Source: Corynebacterium sp. CNJ-954 (GTDB lineage: Bacteria; Actinomycetota; Actinomycetes; Mycobacteriales; Mycobacteriaceae). From it: a stretch of DNA of 64,000 nucleotides. The notes under the pieces are model-generated. The model saw only the letters and a program-made list of their open reading frames with translations, was not told where the DNA came from and did no database searches. The DNA lies in assembly GCF_001942345.1 (NCBI RefSeq), contig NZ_MKKI01000001.1, positions 94,987 to 158,986 on the forward strand, given 5' to 3'. The translations under genes were made by a program, and so were the position numbers. Shown here one piece after another: positions 37,512-46,908 of this stretch. How positions within the stretch are numbered: position 1 is the stretch's first letter; each line of letters starts with the position of its first letter.

Positions 37512-38057
37512 TTACCGATCCAGGGCGTCGAGCGTCGAGGACGAGATGTCCTCCACCGTGCCCTCGGCGTCGACGTTGATGATGATGTCCGCGTAGTAGT
37601 CGATCAGCGGGGCGGTTTCGTCCCGGTAGACCTGCAGACGGGTACGGATCGTGTCTTCCGTGTCATCGCTGCGTCCGCGGGCGAGCATGCGCTCGACCAC
37701 GACGTCCTCGGAGACCTGGTAGTTGAGCACGTTGTTCAGTGCGGTGCCCTTGCGCCCGAGGATCTCAGAGAGGATCTCGGCCTGCTCGACCGTGCGCGGG
37801 AAGCCGTCCAGCAGGAAGCCGTCGGCGGCGTCCTTCTGGTCGAGACGCTTGCTGACCATGTCGGCGGTGACGGAGGTCGGAACGAGCTTGCCGGCGTCCA
37901 TGTACTCCTGTGCCTGGCGGCCCAGGTCGGTCTCCTTGGAGATGTTCTCGCGGAAGAGATCACCCGTGGAGATGTGCGGCACGCCCAGCGAGTCGGCGAG
38001 GATGGCGGCCTGCGTGCCCTTACCTGCACCGGGGGGGCCGAGGAGAACGAGTCTCAT
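37512..38057 (-). CDS. adk: Adenylate kinase
   Basis: Adk interconverts ATP, AMP and ADP. The 181-residue protein has the P-loop [10 protein letters not shown] at the N-terminus, the AMP-binding [10 protein letters not shown] and [12 protein letters not shown] runs, and a short LID, the actinobacterial short form. Its start overlaps the secY stop (ATGA). Confidence 0.98.
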   Translation of the reverse strand: MRLVLLGPPGAGKGTQAAILADSLGVPHISTGDLFRENISKETDLGRQAQEYMDAGKLVPTSVTADMVSKRLDQKDAADGFLLDGFPRTVEQAEILSEILGRKGTALNNVLNYQVSEDVVVERMLARGRSDDTEDTIRTRLQVYRDETAPLIDYYADIIINVDAEGTVEDISSSTLDALDR

Positions 38058-39385
38058 TTGAGGAATCCTTCGTAGTTGGCTTGCATGAGCTGGGACTCGA
38101 TCTGCTTGACCGTGGTCAGAGCAACCGAGACCATAATCAGGATAGCGGTACCACCGAACGCGCCCAGACTTGAGGCCGCGCCGTCAGAGGCGAGTCCCAT
38201 CGTAATCGCCATGTTCGGGAGAACGGCGATAACGGCGAGATACACCGAACCGACGAGCAGCAGCCGGGTCATGACGTACCAGAGGTACTCGGAGGTCGGT
38301 CGACCCGGACGGATGCCCGGGATGAATCCACCGTACTTCTTCATGTTGTCGGCCTGGTCGTTCGGGTCGTACTGGATCGACACGTAGAAGTACGAGAAGA
38401 AGATGATCAGCAACGCGAAGATCAGGATGTAGGGCCAGCTCGACGGGTTCGAGAGCATCGTCATCACGTTACGGTTCCACCAGTTGTCCTCCTGCCCGGC
38501 GTCACCGGACTGGATGATCTGGGTGATGAGGATCGGAACCGTGAGGATCGAGGACGCGAAGATCACCGGGATCACGCCGGCCTGGTTGACCTTGAGCGGC
38601 AGGTAGGTCGACGTCTCGCCGTACTGGCGACGTCCGACCATACGCTTGGCGTACTGCACCGGAATGCGCCGCTGGCCCTGCTCGATGAAGATGACCGCGA
38701 CCACCAGGAGCAGAACGGCGACGATGACGCCGGCGAAGACGAAACCACCGGAGCTGCGCAGGATCTGCATCCCCTGGGCGGGGAGCTGGGTGGCGATACC
38801 GGCGAAGATCAGCAACGACATACCGTTGCCGACGCCCCGGTCCGTGATCAGCTCACCGAACCACATCACGAGCACGGCGCCGGCGGTCATGATGGTGACC
38901 ATGGTGACCAGACCGAAGATGCCGACGTCCTCGTGCAGTACCCGGACGTTCGCCCCCAGCAGCTGCTGGCGGTCGGCCAGAGCGACGATGCCGGCGGACT
39001 GCAGCAGAGCCAGGGCGACCGTCAGGTACCTGGTGTACTCCGTCATCTTCGCCTGGCCGGACTGCCCCTCCTTCTTCAACTGTTCGAAGCGGGGGATCAC
39101 CACGGTCAGCAGCTGGACGATGATCGACGCGGTGATGTACGGCATGATGCCGATCGCGAATACCGACAGCTGGAGTAAGGCGCCACCGGAGAACAGGTTG
39201 ATCAGCGTGTACATGCTGTTCGAGCCGTCCTCGGTCAGCGAACGGACCTGCGAGGTGACTTCCGCGTAGTCGACACCGGGGGTCGGGATCTGTGCTCCGA
39301 TCCGGTAGAGGATGATCATCGCAAGAGTGAAGAATATCTTCTTGCGCAGATCAGCATCCCGGAACGCCGAGAGCAAGGCGGTCAC
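38054..39385 (-). CDS. secY: Protein translocase subunit SecY
   Basis: SecY is the ten-helix channel of the Sec translocon. The 443-residue protein starts [20 protein letters not shown], has the family run [15 protein letters not shown] and the C-terminal cytosolic loops with [20 protein letters not shown]. The start is a GTG at 39385 with AGGAGG five bases upstream. It begins a secY-adk-map operon, separated from rplO by a terminator and repeats. Confidence 0.98.
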   Translation of the reverse strand: MTALLSAFRDADLRKKIFFTLAMIILYRIGAQIPTPGVDYAEVTSQVRSLTEDGSNSMYTLINLFSGGALLQLSVFAIGIMPYITASIIVQLLTVVIPRFEQLKKEGQSGQAKMTEYTRYLTVALALLQSAGIVALADRQQLLGANVRVLHEDVGIFGLVTMVTIMTAGAVLVMWFGELITDRGVGNGMSLLIFAGIATQLPAQGMQILRSSGGFVFAGVIVAVLLLVVAVIFIEQGQRRIPVQYAKRMVGRRQYGETSTYLPLKVNQAGVIPVIFASSILTVPILITQIIQSGDAGQEDNWWNRNVMTMLSNPSSWPYILIFALLIIFFSYFYVSIQYDPNDQADNMKKYGGFIPGIRPGRPTSEYLWYVMTRLLLVGSVYLAVIAVLPNMAITMGLASDGAASSLGAFGGTAILIMVSVALTTVKQIESQLMQANYEGFLK

Positions 39386-39702
39386 GTTTGCCTCCTGGCT
39401 CGGCAGTCACTGTCGGGAGTACCACTCCCGGGGCGGGCCGCCGAAGGTTTCTACTTGGGGTAAGTGTTCGGTCACTGAATCCCCTGCCGGTGGCGCCCGG
39501 TGTCAGAGGGGCGCAGCCTGCGGGGGACAGACAACTGCACAAGAATAGCAGGGGTCGCATGGAAGGTTACACTTCCGTGACCAACTACGCGGACTCGGAA
39601 CCGGTCGCAGGACGTCATCGGCGATCACGGCGTGGCCGGACCGGGCGGCACAGGGGCGTCACGGCAGCCGCGCCGCCTCCCGCACACGCAGCGTGGACGT
39701 GA

Positions 39703-39749
39703 CAGAGCAGTGGCAGAGCAACTGACAGAGCAACTGGCAGAGCAACTGG
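39703..39749. repeat. 12-base tandem repeat between rplO and secY
   Basis: Three near-identical units of CAGAGCAACTGG lie end to end, with a shorter degenerate unit on the left and related copies just to the right (to about 39769). It is not in a coding frame of any recognised gene. Confidence 0.85.
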
Positions 39750-39878
39750 CACCGTGGCAGAGGCGACGGTCGTTTCCGGTACTCGAATCGACCCGTACCT
39801 CTGCCACTCGACCGTCATCTCTGCCACCTCCGCCCTCCGTCCCGTGCATCGCCGCGTCTGCCGCGCACATACGCGAAA

Positions 39879-39914
39879 CCCCCGGCCCCCACTGAGGATC
39901 AGTGGGACCGGGGG
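39879..39914 (-). terminator. Hairpin terminator after rplO
   Basis: The inverted repeat CCCCCGG...CACTGA / TCAGTGGGACCGGGGG has a 3-base loop and, on the minus strand, is followed by TTT. It lies 47 bases past the rplO stop and ends the spc operon. Confidence 0.85.
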
Positions 39915-39961
39915 CTCTGCGAGCCGCACACTCACGGGCTCAGTGTACGACGGAGGTCCGG

Positions 39962-40420
39962 CTAGGAGGCCTCGGAGACGGTGGCGACGCTGCCGCCTGC
40001 TGCCTCGATCTTCTCCTTGGCGGAGCGGGAGAACTTGTCCACGGTCACGTTGAGTGCCACGGAGATCTCGCCGTCGCCCAGGACCTTCACGGGCTGGTTC
40101 ACGCGGACCAGGCCGGCGGACACGATGTCCGCCACGGTCACGTCGCCACCCTTGGGGAAGGCCTTGGCCAGGTCAGAAACGTTGACGACCTGGAAGACGA
40201 CCTTCGCCGGGTTCTTGAAGCCCTTGAGCTTCGGCAGACGCATGTGCAGCGGCATCTGGCCACCCTCGAAGGCGGCTGAAACCTGCTTGCGGGCCTTGGT
40301 GCCCTTGGTACCACGACCGGCGGTCTTGCCCTTGGATGCCTCACCACGACCGACGCGGGTCTTGGCGGTGTTGGCACCCTTGGACGGCCGGAGGTCGTGC
40401 AGCTTGATGGGTTCGCTCAT
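39962..40420 (-). CDS. rplO: 50S ribosomal protein L15
   Basis: L15 is a late-assembly large-subunit protein. The 152-residue protein starts [20 protein letters not shown], with the basic Gly-rich [20 protein letters not shown] run. It is the last gene of the spc operon segment here, 2 bases after rpmD. Confidence 0.97.
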   Translation of the reverse strand: MSEPIKLHDLRPSKGANTAKTRVGRGEASKGKTAGRGTKGTKARKQVSAAFEGGQMPLHMRLPKLKGFKNPAKVVFQVVNVSDLAKAFPKGGDVTVADIVSAGLVRVNQPVKVLGDGEISVALNVTVDKFSRSAKEKIEAAGGSVATVSEAS

Positions 40421-40422
40421 TG

Positions 40423-40608
40423 TTACTCCCCTGCTACTTCCTCGACCTGGACCAGGTGGCGCACGGTGTTGATCTGACCGCGGACGATGGGACCGTCCTC
40501 ACGGATGACCGACTGGCCGATACGCTTCAGGCCAAGCGAGCGCAGCGAGTTCCGCTGCTTAGGAATGGTTCCGACAGTGCCCTTGAGCTGGGTGATCTTC
40601 AGTGCCAT
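40423..40608 (-). CDS. rpmD: 50S ribosomal protein L30
   Basis: This 61-residue protein begins [20 protein letters not shown] and has the usual L30 GLKRIGQSV run. The ATG at 40608 gives the family length. It lies between rpsE and rplO. Confidence 0.97.
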   Translation of the reverse strand: MALKITQLKGTVGTIPKQRNSLRSLGLKRIGQSVIREDGPIVRGQINTVRHLVQVEEVAGE

Positions 40609-40613
40609 CTCAA

Positions 40614-41264
40614 TCACGCTCCCTGTCCTGCAGCGCGGGCGCGCAGCATCGGCGCCGGGGTGACCTCTTCGAGGGACTTGCCACGACGGGCGGCGACCTC
40701 TTCGGGGCGGACCAGCTGCTTGAGTGCGTCCACGGTGGCGTGGACGACGTTGATGGCGTTGTCGGAGCCCAGGGACTTCGACAGGACGTCCTGCACGCCG
40801 GCGCACTCGAGCACGGGGCGGGCGGCGCCGCCGGCGATGACACCGGTACCCGGCGCAGCAGGCTTCATCCACACGACGCCAGCGGCAGCTTCGCCCTGGA
40901 CCTCGTGGGTGATGGTGCCGGCGATCATCGGGACGCGGAAGAAGTTCTTGCGAGCTTCCTCGGCACCCTTCTGGATCGCGGCGGGAACTTCCTTGGCCTT
41001 GCCGTAGCCGACACCGACCATGCCCTGGCCGTCACCGACGATCACGAGGGCGGTGAAGCTGAAGCGACGACCACCCTTCACGACCTTGGAGACGCGGTTG
41101 ATGGTCACGACGCGCTCGAGGTACTGCGAGCGCTCGTCCTGCTGGTCACGACGGCCACCGCGGCGGTCGTCACGACCACCGTTGTTGCCACGGCCCCGGT
41201 TGTCCCGGTTGTCCTTGTTGTTACTGTCGGCGGTGCGTCCGCCGTTACGATCACGTTCCGACAT
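40614..41264 (-). CDS. rpsE: 30S ribosomal protein S5
   Basis: S5 supports decoding accuracy. The 216-residue protein has a long Asn/Arg/Gly-rich N-terminal extension (residues 1-40) before the normal core ([20 protein letters not shown]). The ATG at 41264 has AAGGA seven bases upstream; a GTG one codon earlier is too close to it. Confidence 0.97.
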   Translation of the reverse strand: MSERDRNGGRTADSNNKDNRDNRGRGNNGGRDDRRGGRRDQQDERSQYLERVVTINRVSKVVKGGRRFSFTALVIVGDGQGMVGVGYGKAKEVPAAIQKGAEEARKNFFRVPMIAGTITHEVQGEAAAGVVWMKPAAPGTGVIAGGAARPVLECAGVQDVLSKSLGSDNAINVVHATVDALKQLVRPEEVAARRGKSLEEVTPAPMLRARAAGQGA

Positions 41265-41304
41265 CACGCAGTCCTTCCGTCGGTGAAAATGTTGTCGTTG
41301 CGCA

Positions 41305-41709
41305 TTAGAACTTCAGACCACCTTCACGGGCGGCGTCAGCCAGGGCGGCGACCCGGCCGTGGTACTGGTAGCCACCACGGTCGAAGACCACGGTCTCGAC
41401 ACCGGCAGCCTTGGCGCGCTCGGCGATCAGCTGACCGACGCGAGCGCCACGGTCCTTCTTGTCACCGTCCAGTGCACGGACGTCGGGCTCGATCGTCGAC
41501 GCAGCGGCCAGGGTGTGGCCCTTGGTGTCGTCGATGACCTGGACGTGCATGTGACGTGAGGTGCGGTGCACCACGAGACGCGGGGTCTCGGGGGTGCCGG
41601 AGATGTTCTTGCGCAGACGGTAGTGACGACGTGCGCGTGCGACGCGGCGGCGGGTGGAGATGTCCTTGCCCACCGGGAGACGCTTGCTGGTTGCAGTACT
41701 CTGTGCCAT
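41305..41709 (-). CDS. rplR: 50S ribosomal protein L18
   Basis: L18 binds 5S rRNA. The 134-residue protein ends [20 protein letters not shown] and then the usual REGGLKF. It lies two bases after rplF. Confidence 0.97.
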   Translation of the reverse strand: MAQSTATSKRLPVGKDISTRRRVARARRHYRLRKNISGTPETPRLVVHRTSRHMHVQVIDDTKGHTLAAASTIEPDVRALDGDKKDRGARVGQLIAERAKAAGVETVVFDRGGYQYHGRVAALADAAREGGLKF

Positions 41710-41711
41710 CT

Positions 41712-42248
41712 CTACTTACCCGTCTTTCCGACCTTGCGACGGATCTGCTCGCCCGCGTAGCGGATACCCTTGCCCTTGTAGGGGTCGTCCTTACGGAGAC
41801 GACGGATATTGGCGGCGATCTGTCCGACCTGCTGCTTATCGATACCGGTGATGGAGAACTTGGTGTTTCCGTCGACCGCGAAGGTGATTCCCTCCGGAGC
41901 CTCGATGAGGACCGGGTGGGAGTAGCCGAGGGCGAACTCGAGGTTGCTGCCCTTGGCCTGGACGCGGTAGCCGACACCGAAGATTTCCATCTTGGTGGTG
42001 TAGCCCTCGGTCACGCCGACAACCATGTTGTTGACGAGAGAGCGGGACAGGCCGTGCAGGGAGCGGTTCTTGCGGTGGTCGTCCGGACGGCTCACCACGA
42101 GCTCGTTGTCCTCCTGGGCAACGGAGATGGGTGCCGGGATGACCTGCGAGAGAGTACCCTTGGGGCCCTTGACCTCGACGTTCTGGCCGTCGATGGTGAC
42201 GGTGACGCCGGAGGGAAGGACCACGGGGTTCTTACCGATTCGTGACAT
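41712..42248 (-). CDS. rplF: 50S ribosomal protein L6
   Basis: L6 sits near the factor-binding centre of the large subunit. The 178-residue protein begins [20 protein letters not shown] and ends with [19 protein letters not shown], both typical. Confidence 0.98.
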   Translation of the reverse strand: MSRIGKNPVVLPSGVTVTIDGQNVEVKGPKGTLSQVIPAPISVAQEDNELVVSRPDDHRKNRSLHGLSRSLVNNMVVGVTEGYTTKMEIFGVGYRVQAKGSNLEFALGYSHPVLIEAPEGITFAVDGNTKFSITGIDKQQVGQIAANIRRLRKDDPYKGKGIRYAGEQIRRKVGKTGK

Positions 42249-42263
42249 TGCTTCGTCCTCCTT

Positions 42264-42662
42264 CTACCAGACGTAGGCGAGGACTTCCCCACCCACGCCC
42301 TTCTCGGTCGCCTGACGGTCGGTCAGCAGGCCGTGGGAGGTGGAGATGATCGCCACGCCCAGGCCGCCGAGGACCTTCGGGAGGTTGGTGGACTTGGCGT
42401 ACACGCGCAGGCCCGGCTTGGACACGCGACGCAGCCCTGCGATCGAACGCTCGCGGGACGTGCTGTACTTCAGTTCCAGGGTGAGCTTCTTGCCGGTCGA
42501 GGCGTCCTCGACGGCGTAGTCGGCGATGTAGCCCTCGGACTTGAGGATCTCGGCGATGTTGGCCTTGATCTTCGAGGACGGCATCGAGACGCTGTCGTGG
42601 TACGCGTTGGACGCGTTCCTCACGCGGGACAGCATGTCCGCGATGGGGTCAGTCATGGTCAT
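42264..42662 (-). CDS. rpsH: 30S ribosomal protein S8
   Basis: S8 is a 16S rRNA primary binder and, in E. coli, the translational repressor of the spc operon. The 132-residue protein begins [20 protein letters not shown] and ends [20 protein letters not shown]. The ATG at 42662 has AGAGG eight bases upstream. It is the first gene of this ribosomal block; rplE and earlier spc genes are not adjacent. Confidence 0.97.
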   Translation of the reverse strand: MTMTDPIADMLSRVRNASNAYHDSVSMPSSKIKANIAEILKSEGYIADYAVEDASTGKKLTLELKYSTSRERSIAGLRRVSKPGLRVYAKSTNLPKVLGGLGVAIISTSHGLLTDRQATEKGVGGEVLAYVW

Positions 42663-42907
42663 GGAAGTGACCTCTAGCCTTTCTCGTCACGGTTCCCCGT
42701 CCACCCGGGCGTCACCGCGCATTTGTGTCCGGCAACTCGACGCTCCCCGGACTCAGTAGTCCGGCTTGCTCGCTGCCTTGTGTTCCGCGCGGCCGCAATA
42801 GGCGGTGGGCCTGCGACAAAGTGGTTCATGTTCAGGAGTCTCGACATGCTGCGGCGGCGCGGCGTAGTCCGTACCGGACACGGGTAACCCCACAGCGAGA
42901 CCCGTTC

Positions 42908-42936
42908 ACGTTACCAACCAGGGGAAACAAAGGCAA
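42908..42936 (-). promoter_or_regulatory. Candidate promoter of the rpsH operon
   Basis: On the minus strand TTGCCT and TAACGT are separated by 17 bases, a good sigma-A pair. It lies about 246 bases before rpsH, which leaves a long leader. Confidence 0.5.
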
Positions 42937-42998
42937 AACCGTGTGGCGATCCGGGTGATACGGCAACCTGTCGCACGCCCGGTCCGCCTGCCCGATCG

Positions 42999-43026
42999 TT
43001 GTTGTGGTCAACTATGGGCGTAGGCT
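42999..43026 (+). promoter_or_regulatory. Candidate promoter of purF
   Basis: TTGTTG and TAGGCT are separated by 16 bases. The leader to the ATG at 43075 would be about 42 bases and contains a GAGGA ribosome site. Confidence 0.5.
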
Positions 43027-43074
43027 CTACACCTGCATCCATCTTCCGGGACACAGTGAGGACACCTCAGCGCA

Positions 43075-44568
43075 ATGTGCGGCATCGTCGGCATGGTGGG
43101 AAACCAGCCGGTCAACCAGGACATTTACGACGCTCTACTGCTCCTGCAGCATCGCGGGCAGGATTCGACGGGCATGGCGACCGCCGAAGAGGGGGGACAC
43201 ATGCACCTCTTCCGCGCCCGCGGCATGGTGCGCGAATCCTTCCGTACCCGTGACATGCGGTCACTGCTCGGCACCGCCGGTCTGGGTCACGTGCGCTACG
43301 TGACCCGCGGTGCCGCGTCAAACGAGCAGGAGTCACAGCCCTTCTACGTCAACTCGCCCTACGGCATCACCCTGGTGCACAACGGCAACCTGACCAACAC
43401 CCGTGAGCTGACCACCGAGATGCGGCACCGCGACCGCCGGCACCTCAACACCTCCAGCGACACGGAACTGCTGTTGAACGTCCTGGCCCACGAACTGCAG
43501 TCCACCACCGGCCCGGACGACCTCAACGCCGACGGCATCTTCGACGCCGTCACGGCGACGATGGGCCGGATCGAAGGCGCCTACGGCGTGATCTCACTGA
43601 TCGCCCACCACGGCCTGCTGGCCTTCCGCGACCCCAACGGGATCCGTCCGCTGGTCCTGGGGCGTCGCCGGCCGACCGCCACGGGCGGCTCCCATGCGGT
43701 GGGCGGGCACGACGAATGGGTCGTGGCCAGTGAGTCACTGGTACTGGAGAACGCCGACTACGAACTCGAGCGCGAGATCGCCCCGGGCGAAGCAGTGTTC
43801 ATCACCACGGACGGCACCCTGCATTCACGCCAGTGCGTCGCCGACGCCCGCCTGGAACCCTGCTCCTTCGAGTACGTCTACCTGGCGCGTCCCGACTCGG
43901 TGATGAACGGCATCAGTGTCTACGATTCCCGCCTGCGGATGGGCGCACGGCTGGCGAAGACCATCGCCGAGCACGTCCCCACCGACGACGTGGACGTCGT
44001 CATGCCGATCCCCGATTCGGCACGTCCGGCGGCGATGGAGGTCGCCCGTGTCCTCGACCTCCCCTACCGCGAGGGGTTCTTCAAGAACCGCTACGTGGGT
44101 CGGACGTTCATCATGCCGGGGCAGGCGGTGCGCAAGAAGAGCGTCCGGCAGAAGCTCAACGCCATGTCCTCTGAGTTCGCCGGTAAGCACGTGCTGCTCA
44201 TCGACGACTCCATCGTTCGCGGCACGACCAGCTTCGAGATCATCGCCATGGCCCGTGCGGCCGGGGCCCGGAAGGTCAGCTTCGCCTCGGCCGCTCCCCC
44301 GATCCGGCACCCGCACGTCTACGGGATCAACATCCCCGACCGCGATGAACTCGTCGCCGCCGGCCGGTCCGTCCCCGAGGTCTGCAAGGTGCTCGGCGCC
44401 GACCACCTCGTCTACCAGAAGGTCGAGGATCTCGAGGGCGCGATCCTCGACGGACAGACGGACGCACAGCTCGACGGTCTCGACATGAGCTGTTTCGACG
44501 GCCGGTACGTCACCGGCACCGTCACCGGGGAATACCTGGAGTGGGTCCGCGACAACCAGGTCTCCTGA
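43075..44568 (+). CDS. purF: Amidophosphoribosyltransferase, enteric (E. coli) type
   Basis: This enzyme makes phosphoribosylamine from PRPP and glutamine, the first step of purine synthesis. The 497-residue protein starts directly at MCGIVGMVG, so the catalytic cysteine is residue 2 with no propeptide. It follows E. coli PurF closely in sequence (QPFYVNSPYGITLVHNGNL, FRDPNGIRPLVLG, KNRYVGRTFIMPGQ) and has the PRPP loop LLIDDSIVRGTTS near residues 373-385. The Bacillus/actinobacterial form has a propeptide and a 4Fe-4S cluster; neither is visible here. A normal actinobacterial purF elsewhere in the genome is expected, so this may be a second, transferred copy. A nucleosidase gene follows after 17 bases. 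Confidence 0.93.
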   Translation: MCGIVGMVGNQPVNQDIYDALLLLQHRGQDSTGMATAEEGGHMHLFRARGMVRESFRTRDMRSLLGTAGLGHVRYVTRGAASNEQESQPFYVNSPYGITLVHNGNLTNTRELTTEMRHRDRRHLNTSSDTELLLNVLAHELQSTTGPDDLNADGIFDAVTATMGRIEGAYGVISLIAHHGLLAFRDPNGIRPLVLGRRRPTATGGSHAVGGHDEWVVASESLVLENADYELEREIAPGEAVFITTDGTLHSRQCVADARLEPCSFEYVYLARPDSVMNGISVYDSRLRMGARLAKTIAEHVPTDDVDVVMPIPDSARPAAMEVARVLDLPYREGFFKNRYVGRTFIMPGQAVRKKSVRQKLNAMSSEFAGKHVLLIDDSIVRGTTSFEIIAMARAAGARKVSFASAAPPIRHPHVYGINIPDRDELVAAGRSVPEVCKVLGADHLVYQKVEDLEGAILDGQTDAQLDGLDMSCFDGRYVTGTVTGEYLEWVRDNQVS

Positions 44569-44572
44569 GCGG

Positions 44573-44578
44573 TAGATT
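44573..44578 (+). promoter_or_regulatory. Candidate leaderless -10 box for the nucleosidase
   Basis: TAGATT is followed by 7 bases and the ATG at 44586, overlapping the purF stop region. Confidence 0.5.
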
Positions 44579-44585
44579 GGACCCC

Positions 44586-45239
44586 ATGCTCGAACTCTTC
44601 CAGGACCGGTTCCACGGTCGGTTCCAGGGCCGGGTGGTTCCCGGCCAGCCGCTCATCGTCGTCGCCGTCGCGGCCGAGGCCGCCGACATGGATGAGGACG
44701 CCCCGGTCCTCTTGACCGGTATAGGCCGCCTCAACGCCACGCTCGCGTTGACCGACTGTCTGCACCGCTACCTGCGTGCCGGTGGCCTGCCGAGCGCGAT
44801 CATCAACGTCGGCACGGCCGGTGCTCTGCGTCCGGGACTCACCGGGGTCCACCGCATCGAGCGCGTCGTACTCCACGATTTCTCCCACGCCGGTGTCGCC
44901 GCGTTGACGGGCAGGGACGAGTACCCGCCGATCGACCTCGCGACGGACCGTCCCGATCCTCCGACGGGACTCACCCTCGCCACCGGTGACGTGTTCGTCG
45001 AGGACGGCACGGTCCGTGACCGGTTGGCCCAGGACGCAGACCTGGTCGACATGGAGGGCTATGCCGTCGCGACGGTGGCCCAGTGGTTCGGCGTCCCCGT
45101 GCAGCTGGCCAAGATCGTCAGCGACGCCGCAGACGATGCCGCGGGGACGTCGTGGCACCGTGAGATGCCCGCACTCGCCCGCGAACTCGCTGCACATTCG
45201 CGCCATGCGCTCGGCGGTCCCCCTCCCCCGGCCCGCTGA
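44586..45239 (+). CDS. Nucleoside phosphorylase/nucleosidase family protein
   Basis: The 217-residue protein has the phosphorylase-superfamily fold: the Gly-rich run LTGIGRLNATLAL, IINVGTAGALRPGL and the nucleoside-binding DMEGYAVATVAQ (with the MEG methionine and glutamate that bind ribose). It could act on a purine nucleoside or on S-adenosylhomocysteine-type compounds; the exact substrate is not clear. It follows purF directly, which suits purine salvage. Confidence 0.8.
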   Translation: MLELFQDRFHGRFQGRVVPGQPLIVVAVAAEAADMDEDAPVLLTGIGRLNATLALTDCLHRYLRAGGLPSAIINVGTAGALRPGLTGVHRIERVVLHDFSHAGVAALTGRDEYPPIDLATDRPDPPTGLTLATGDVFVEDGTVRDRLAQDADLVDMEGYAVATVAQWFGVPVQLAKIVSDAADDAAGTSWHREMPALARELAAHSRHALGGPPPPAR

Positions 45240-45258
45240 CCCCCGGGTAAGCGTGTGC

Positions 45259-45264
45259 TAATTT
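45259..45264 (+). promoter_or_regulatory. Candidate leaderless -10 box for hmuT-like gene
   Basis: TAATTT is followed by 6 bases and the ATG at 45271. Confidence 0.5.
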
Positions 45265-45270
45265 CGTGCC

Positions 45271-46428
45271 ATGCCCACGCGTCGACCCTCCTCCCTGCGC
45301 CGTGCCCTCGCTGCCGTCGGCGCCACCGTCACCGCAGCTGTGCTGGTGACCGGCTCGCTCGCCGCCTGCGGCATCGGTGCCGACAACGACTCCGGGCAGA
45401 CCGCACAGGCGGAGGAGACCTCCTTCGACACCGCCCTCGACACGTTCAACCGGCTGGTGGACGACGGCCTGCCGGACGCCCACGACACTCACGGGGTCTC
45501 CCACGCCGAGACGGTCGGCGACGTCACCCCGGTCGACGGTCGAACCGCCGATGACGCAGATCTTCCCGTCGACCTGACGGATGCCGACGGCCGGGACGTC
45601 ACCGTCGACGACATCTCGCGCATCATCCCCCTGGACATCTACGGGACGATCTCACGGACACTCGCCGGCCTGGGGCTCCGCGACAGTATCGTGGGCCGCA
45701 CCGTGTCGTCGACCGAGCCGAGCCTGCAGGACCTTCCGGTGGTCACCCAGGGCGGGCACTCCATCAATGCCGAGGCCGTGCTGAACCTCGACCCGTCACT
45801 GGTGATCGTCGACGACAGCATCGGCCCCGGCGACGCCCTCAACCAGCTGAGGGACGCCGGAGTTCCTGTGGTCAAGATCAACCCGGAGCACACGATCGAC
45901 ACAGTCAGCAGCGACATCGACACCATCGCCGGCATCGTCGGTCTTGCGGAGAACGGGGAGCGGCTGGGCGAGCGCGCCGACGCCGAGATCTCGCGCGCCG
46001 TCGAAGCCATCCGTGGTGCCGCCGGAGACGCCGTCCCCGGCGATCCACTGCGCATGGCCTTCCTGTACGCCCGCGGTGACGGTGGCGTGTTCTACATCCT
46101 CGGGCCGGACGACGGCACCGACGACCTCATCGAAGCGCTCGGCGGTGTCGACGCCGCCAAGGAGGAGGGCATCGGCCAGGCCTCGCCCGCCAATGCCGAA
46201 TCGCTGGCGGACCTGAACCCCGATGTACTGGTCATGATGTCCGCTGGACTGGACTCCACCGGAGGGTTGGACGGACTGCTCGCCAAGCCAGGTATCGCCC
46301 AGACCACGGCAGGCAAGAACGAACGGGTCCTGGCCATTCCGGACAGTCAGTCGTTGAGCTTCGGTCCACAGTCCGGCGAGATGCTGCTCACGGCCGCGGC
46401 TGCCCTCTACGGTGGTGACGGCGAATAG
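45271..46428 (+). CDS. Hemin/iron-siderophore-type ABC substrate-binding lipoprotein (HmuT-like)
   Basis: This is a cluster-A (periplasmic-binding-protein class III) binding protein. It has a signal peptide with lipobox ending LAAC (C33), so it is a lipoprotein on the outer face of the membrane. The two-lobed body shows GRDVTVDDISRIIPLD, LNLDPSLVIVDDS and NPDVLVMMSAGLDS, typical of HmuT/FepB relatives. Hemin binding is the best match by pattern. No permease or ATPase gene is nearby, which is odd. I see no clear DtxR box before it. Confidence 0.8.
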   Translation: MPTRRPSSLRRALAAVGATVTAAVLVTGSLAACGIGADNDSGQTAQAEETSFDTALDTFNRLVDDGLPDAHDTHGVSHAETVGDVTPVDGRTADDADLPVDLTDADGRDVTVDDISRIIPLDIYGTISRTLAGLGLRDSIVGRTVSSTEPSLQDLPVVTQGGHSINAEAVLNLDPSLVIVDDSIGPGDALNQLRDAGVPVVKINPEHTIDTVSSDIDTIAGIVGLAENGERLGERADAEISRAVEAIRGAAGDAVPGDPLRMAFLYARGDGGVFYILGPDDGTDDLIEALGGVDAAKEEGIGQASPANAESLADLNPDVLVMMSAGLDSTGGLDGLLAKPGIAQTTAGKNERVLAIPDSQSLSFGPQSGEMLLTAAAALYGGDGE

Positions 46429-46436
46429 ACGCCGGG

Positions 46437-46442
46437 TAGCGT
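46437..46442 (+). promoter_or_regulatory. Candidate leaderless -10 box for the DUF6457 gene
   Basis: TAGCGT is followed by 7 bases and the ATG at 46450. Confidence 0.5.
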
Positions 46443-46449
46443 CGGAGAC

Positions 46450-46776
46450 ATGAACACTCCTGCAGAAGGCTCCCCGGCAAAAGGCTCCCCCGAAGAAATG
46501 CTGAGCGCCCACGCCTGGCTCGACCAAGTGGCCTCCGAACTCGGGTTGCCGGAGGAGGTGGTGCGGACGAACATCAAGGGCATCCTCGACCTGACCTCGG
46601 CCGTCGCACACAACCGCTCCCGTCCGGCCGCACCGGTGACGGCTTTCCTCGTCGGCCTCGCCGCGGGACATGCAGCGTCCGGCAGCGCGGAAGGAAACCC
46701 CTCCGCAGACAACTATTCCGCCGCCGCCGGAGCCCGGATCACGGGTGTCACCGACCTCGCCCTCGGGAAGAACTGA
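46450..46776 (+). CDS. DUF6457 protein of the formate dehydrogenase cluster
   Basis: The 108-residue protein starts with a low-complexity stretch and then LSAHAWLDQVASELGLPEE and PVTAFLVGLAAGHAA, the DUF6457 pattern found alone or attached to molybdopterin-cofactor enzymes. It corresponds to cg0617 of C. glutamicum, which lies between fdhD and fdhF and is needed for formate oxidation there. The biochemical role is unknown. Confidence 0.8.
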   Translation: MNTPAEGSPAKGSPEEMLSAHAWLDQVASELGLPEEVVRTNIKGILDLTSAVAHNRSRPAAPVTAFLVGLAAGHAASGSAEGNPSADNYSAAAGARITGVTDLALGKN

Positions 46777-46895
46777 CCGGTATCTCCGGACGGTCTTACG
46801 GTGGGGCCGTATGACCGCCGTCACAACCTGCGGGTTCGCACGTCCCCTCCGAGAGTGGGCCGGCCCGGTGAGGTGACCGGTGGACCTGGGCGGCA

Positions 46896-46901
46896 TACGC
46901 T
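46896..46901 (+). promoter_or_regulatory. Candidate leaderless -10 box for fdhF
   Basis: TACGCT is followed by 7 bases and the ATG at 46909, which fixes the start. Confidence 0.55.
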
Positions 46902-46908
46902 GGACATC

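Larger units (their letters stand above)
39386..39961. other. Intergenic region between rplO and secY
   Basis: These 576 bases hold no recognisable gene. They contain the rplO terminator (39879-39914), a 12-base tandem repeat (39703-39749) and the presumed secY promoter and leader near 39386-39560. In many bacteria rplO and secY are adjacent; here they are separate units. Confidence 0.7.
42663..43074. other. Divergent intergenic region between rpsH and purF
   Basis: These 412 bases hold no gene. They carry a promoter-like pair for rpsH (42908-42936), one for purF (42999-43026), and a small perfect hairpin (CCGGACT/AGTCCGG, about 42749-42766) in the rpsH leader. A second short GTCCG repeat near 42867-42880 could also fold. 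Confidence 0.6.

Noticed and set aside
39703..39749. CRISPR-like array between rplO and secY
   Set aside because: The 12-base units are directly adjacent with no spacers, so this is a simple tandem repeat.
45240..45270. DtxR iron-box before the hmuT-like gene
   Set aside because: TAAGCGTGTGCTAA is only a weak, imperfect repeat and does not fit the DtxR consensus.
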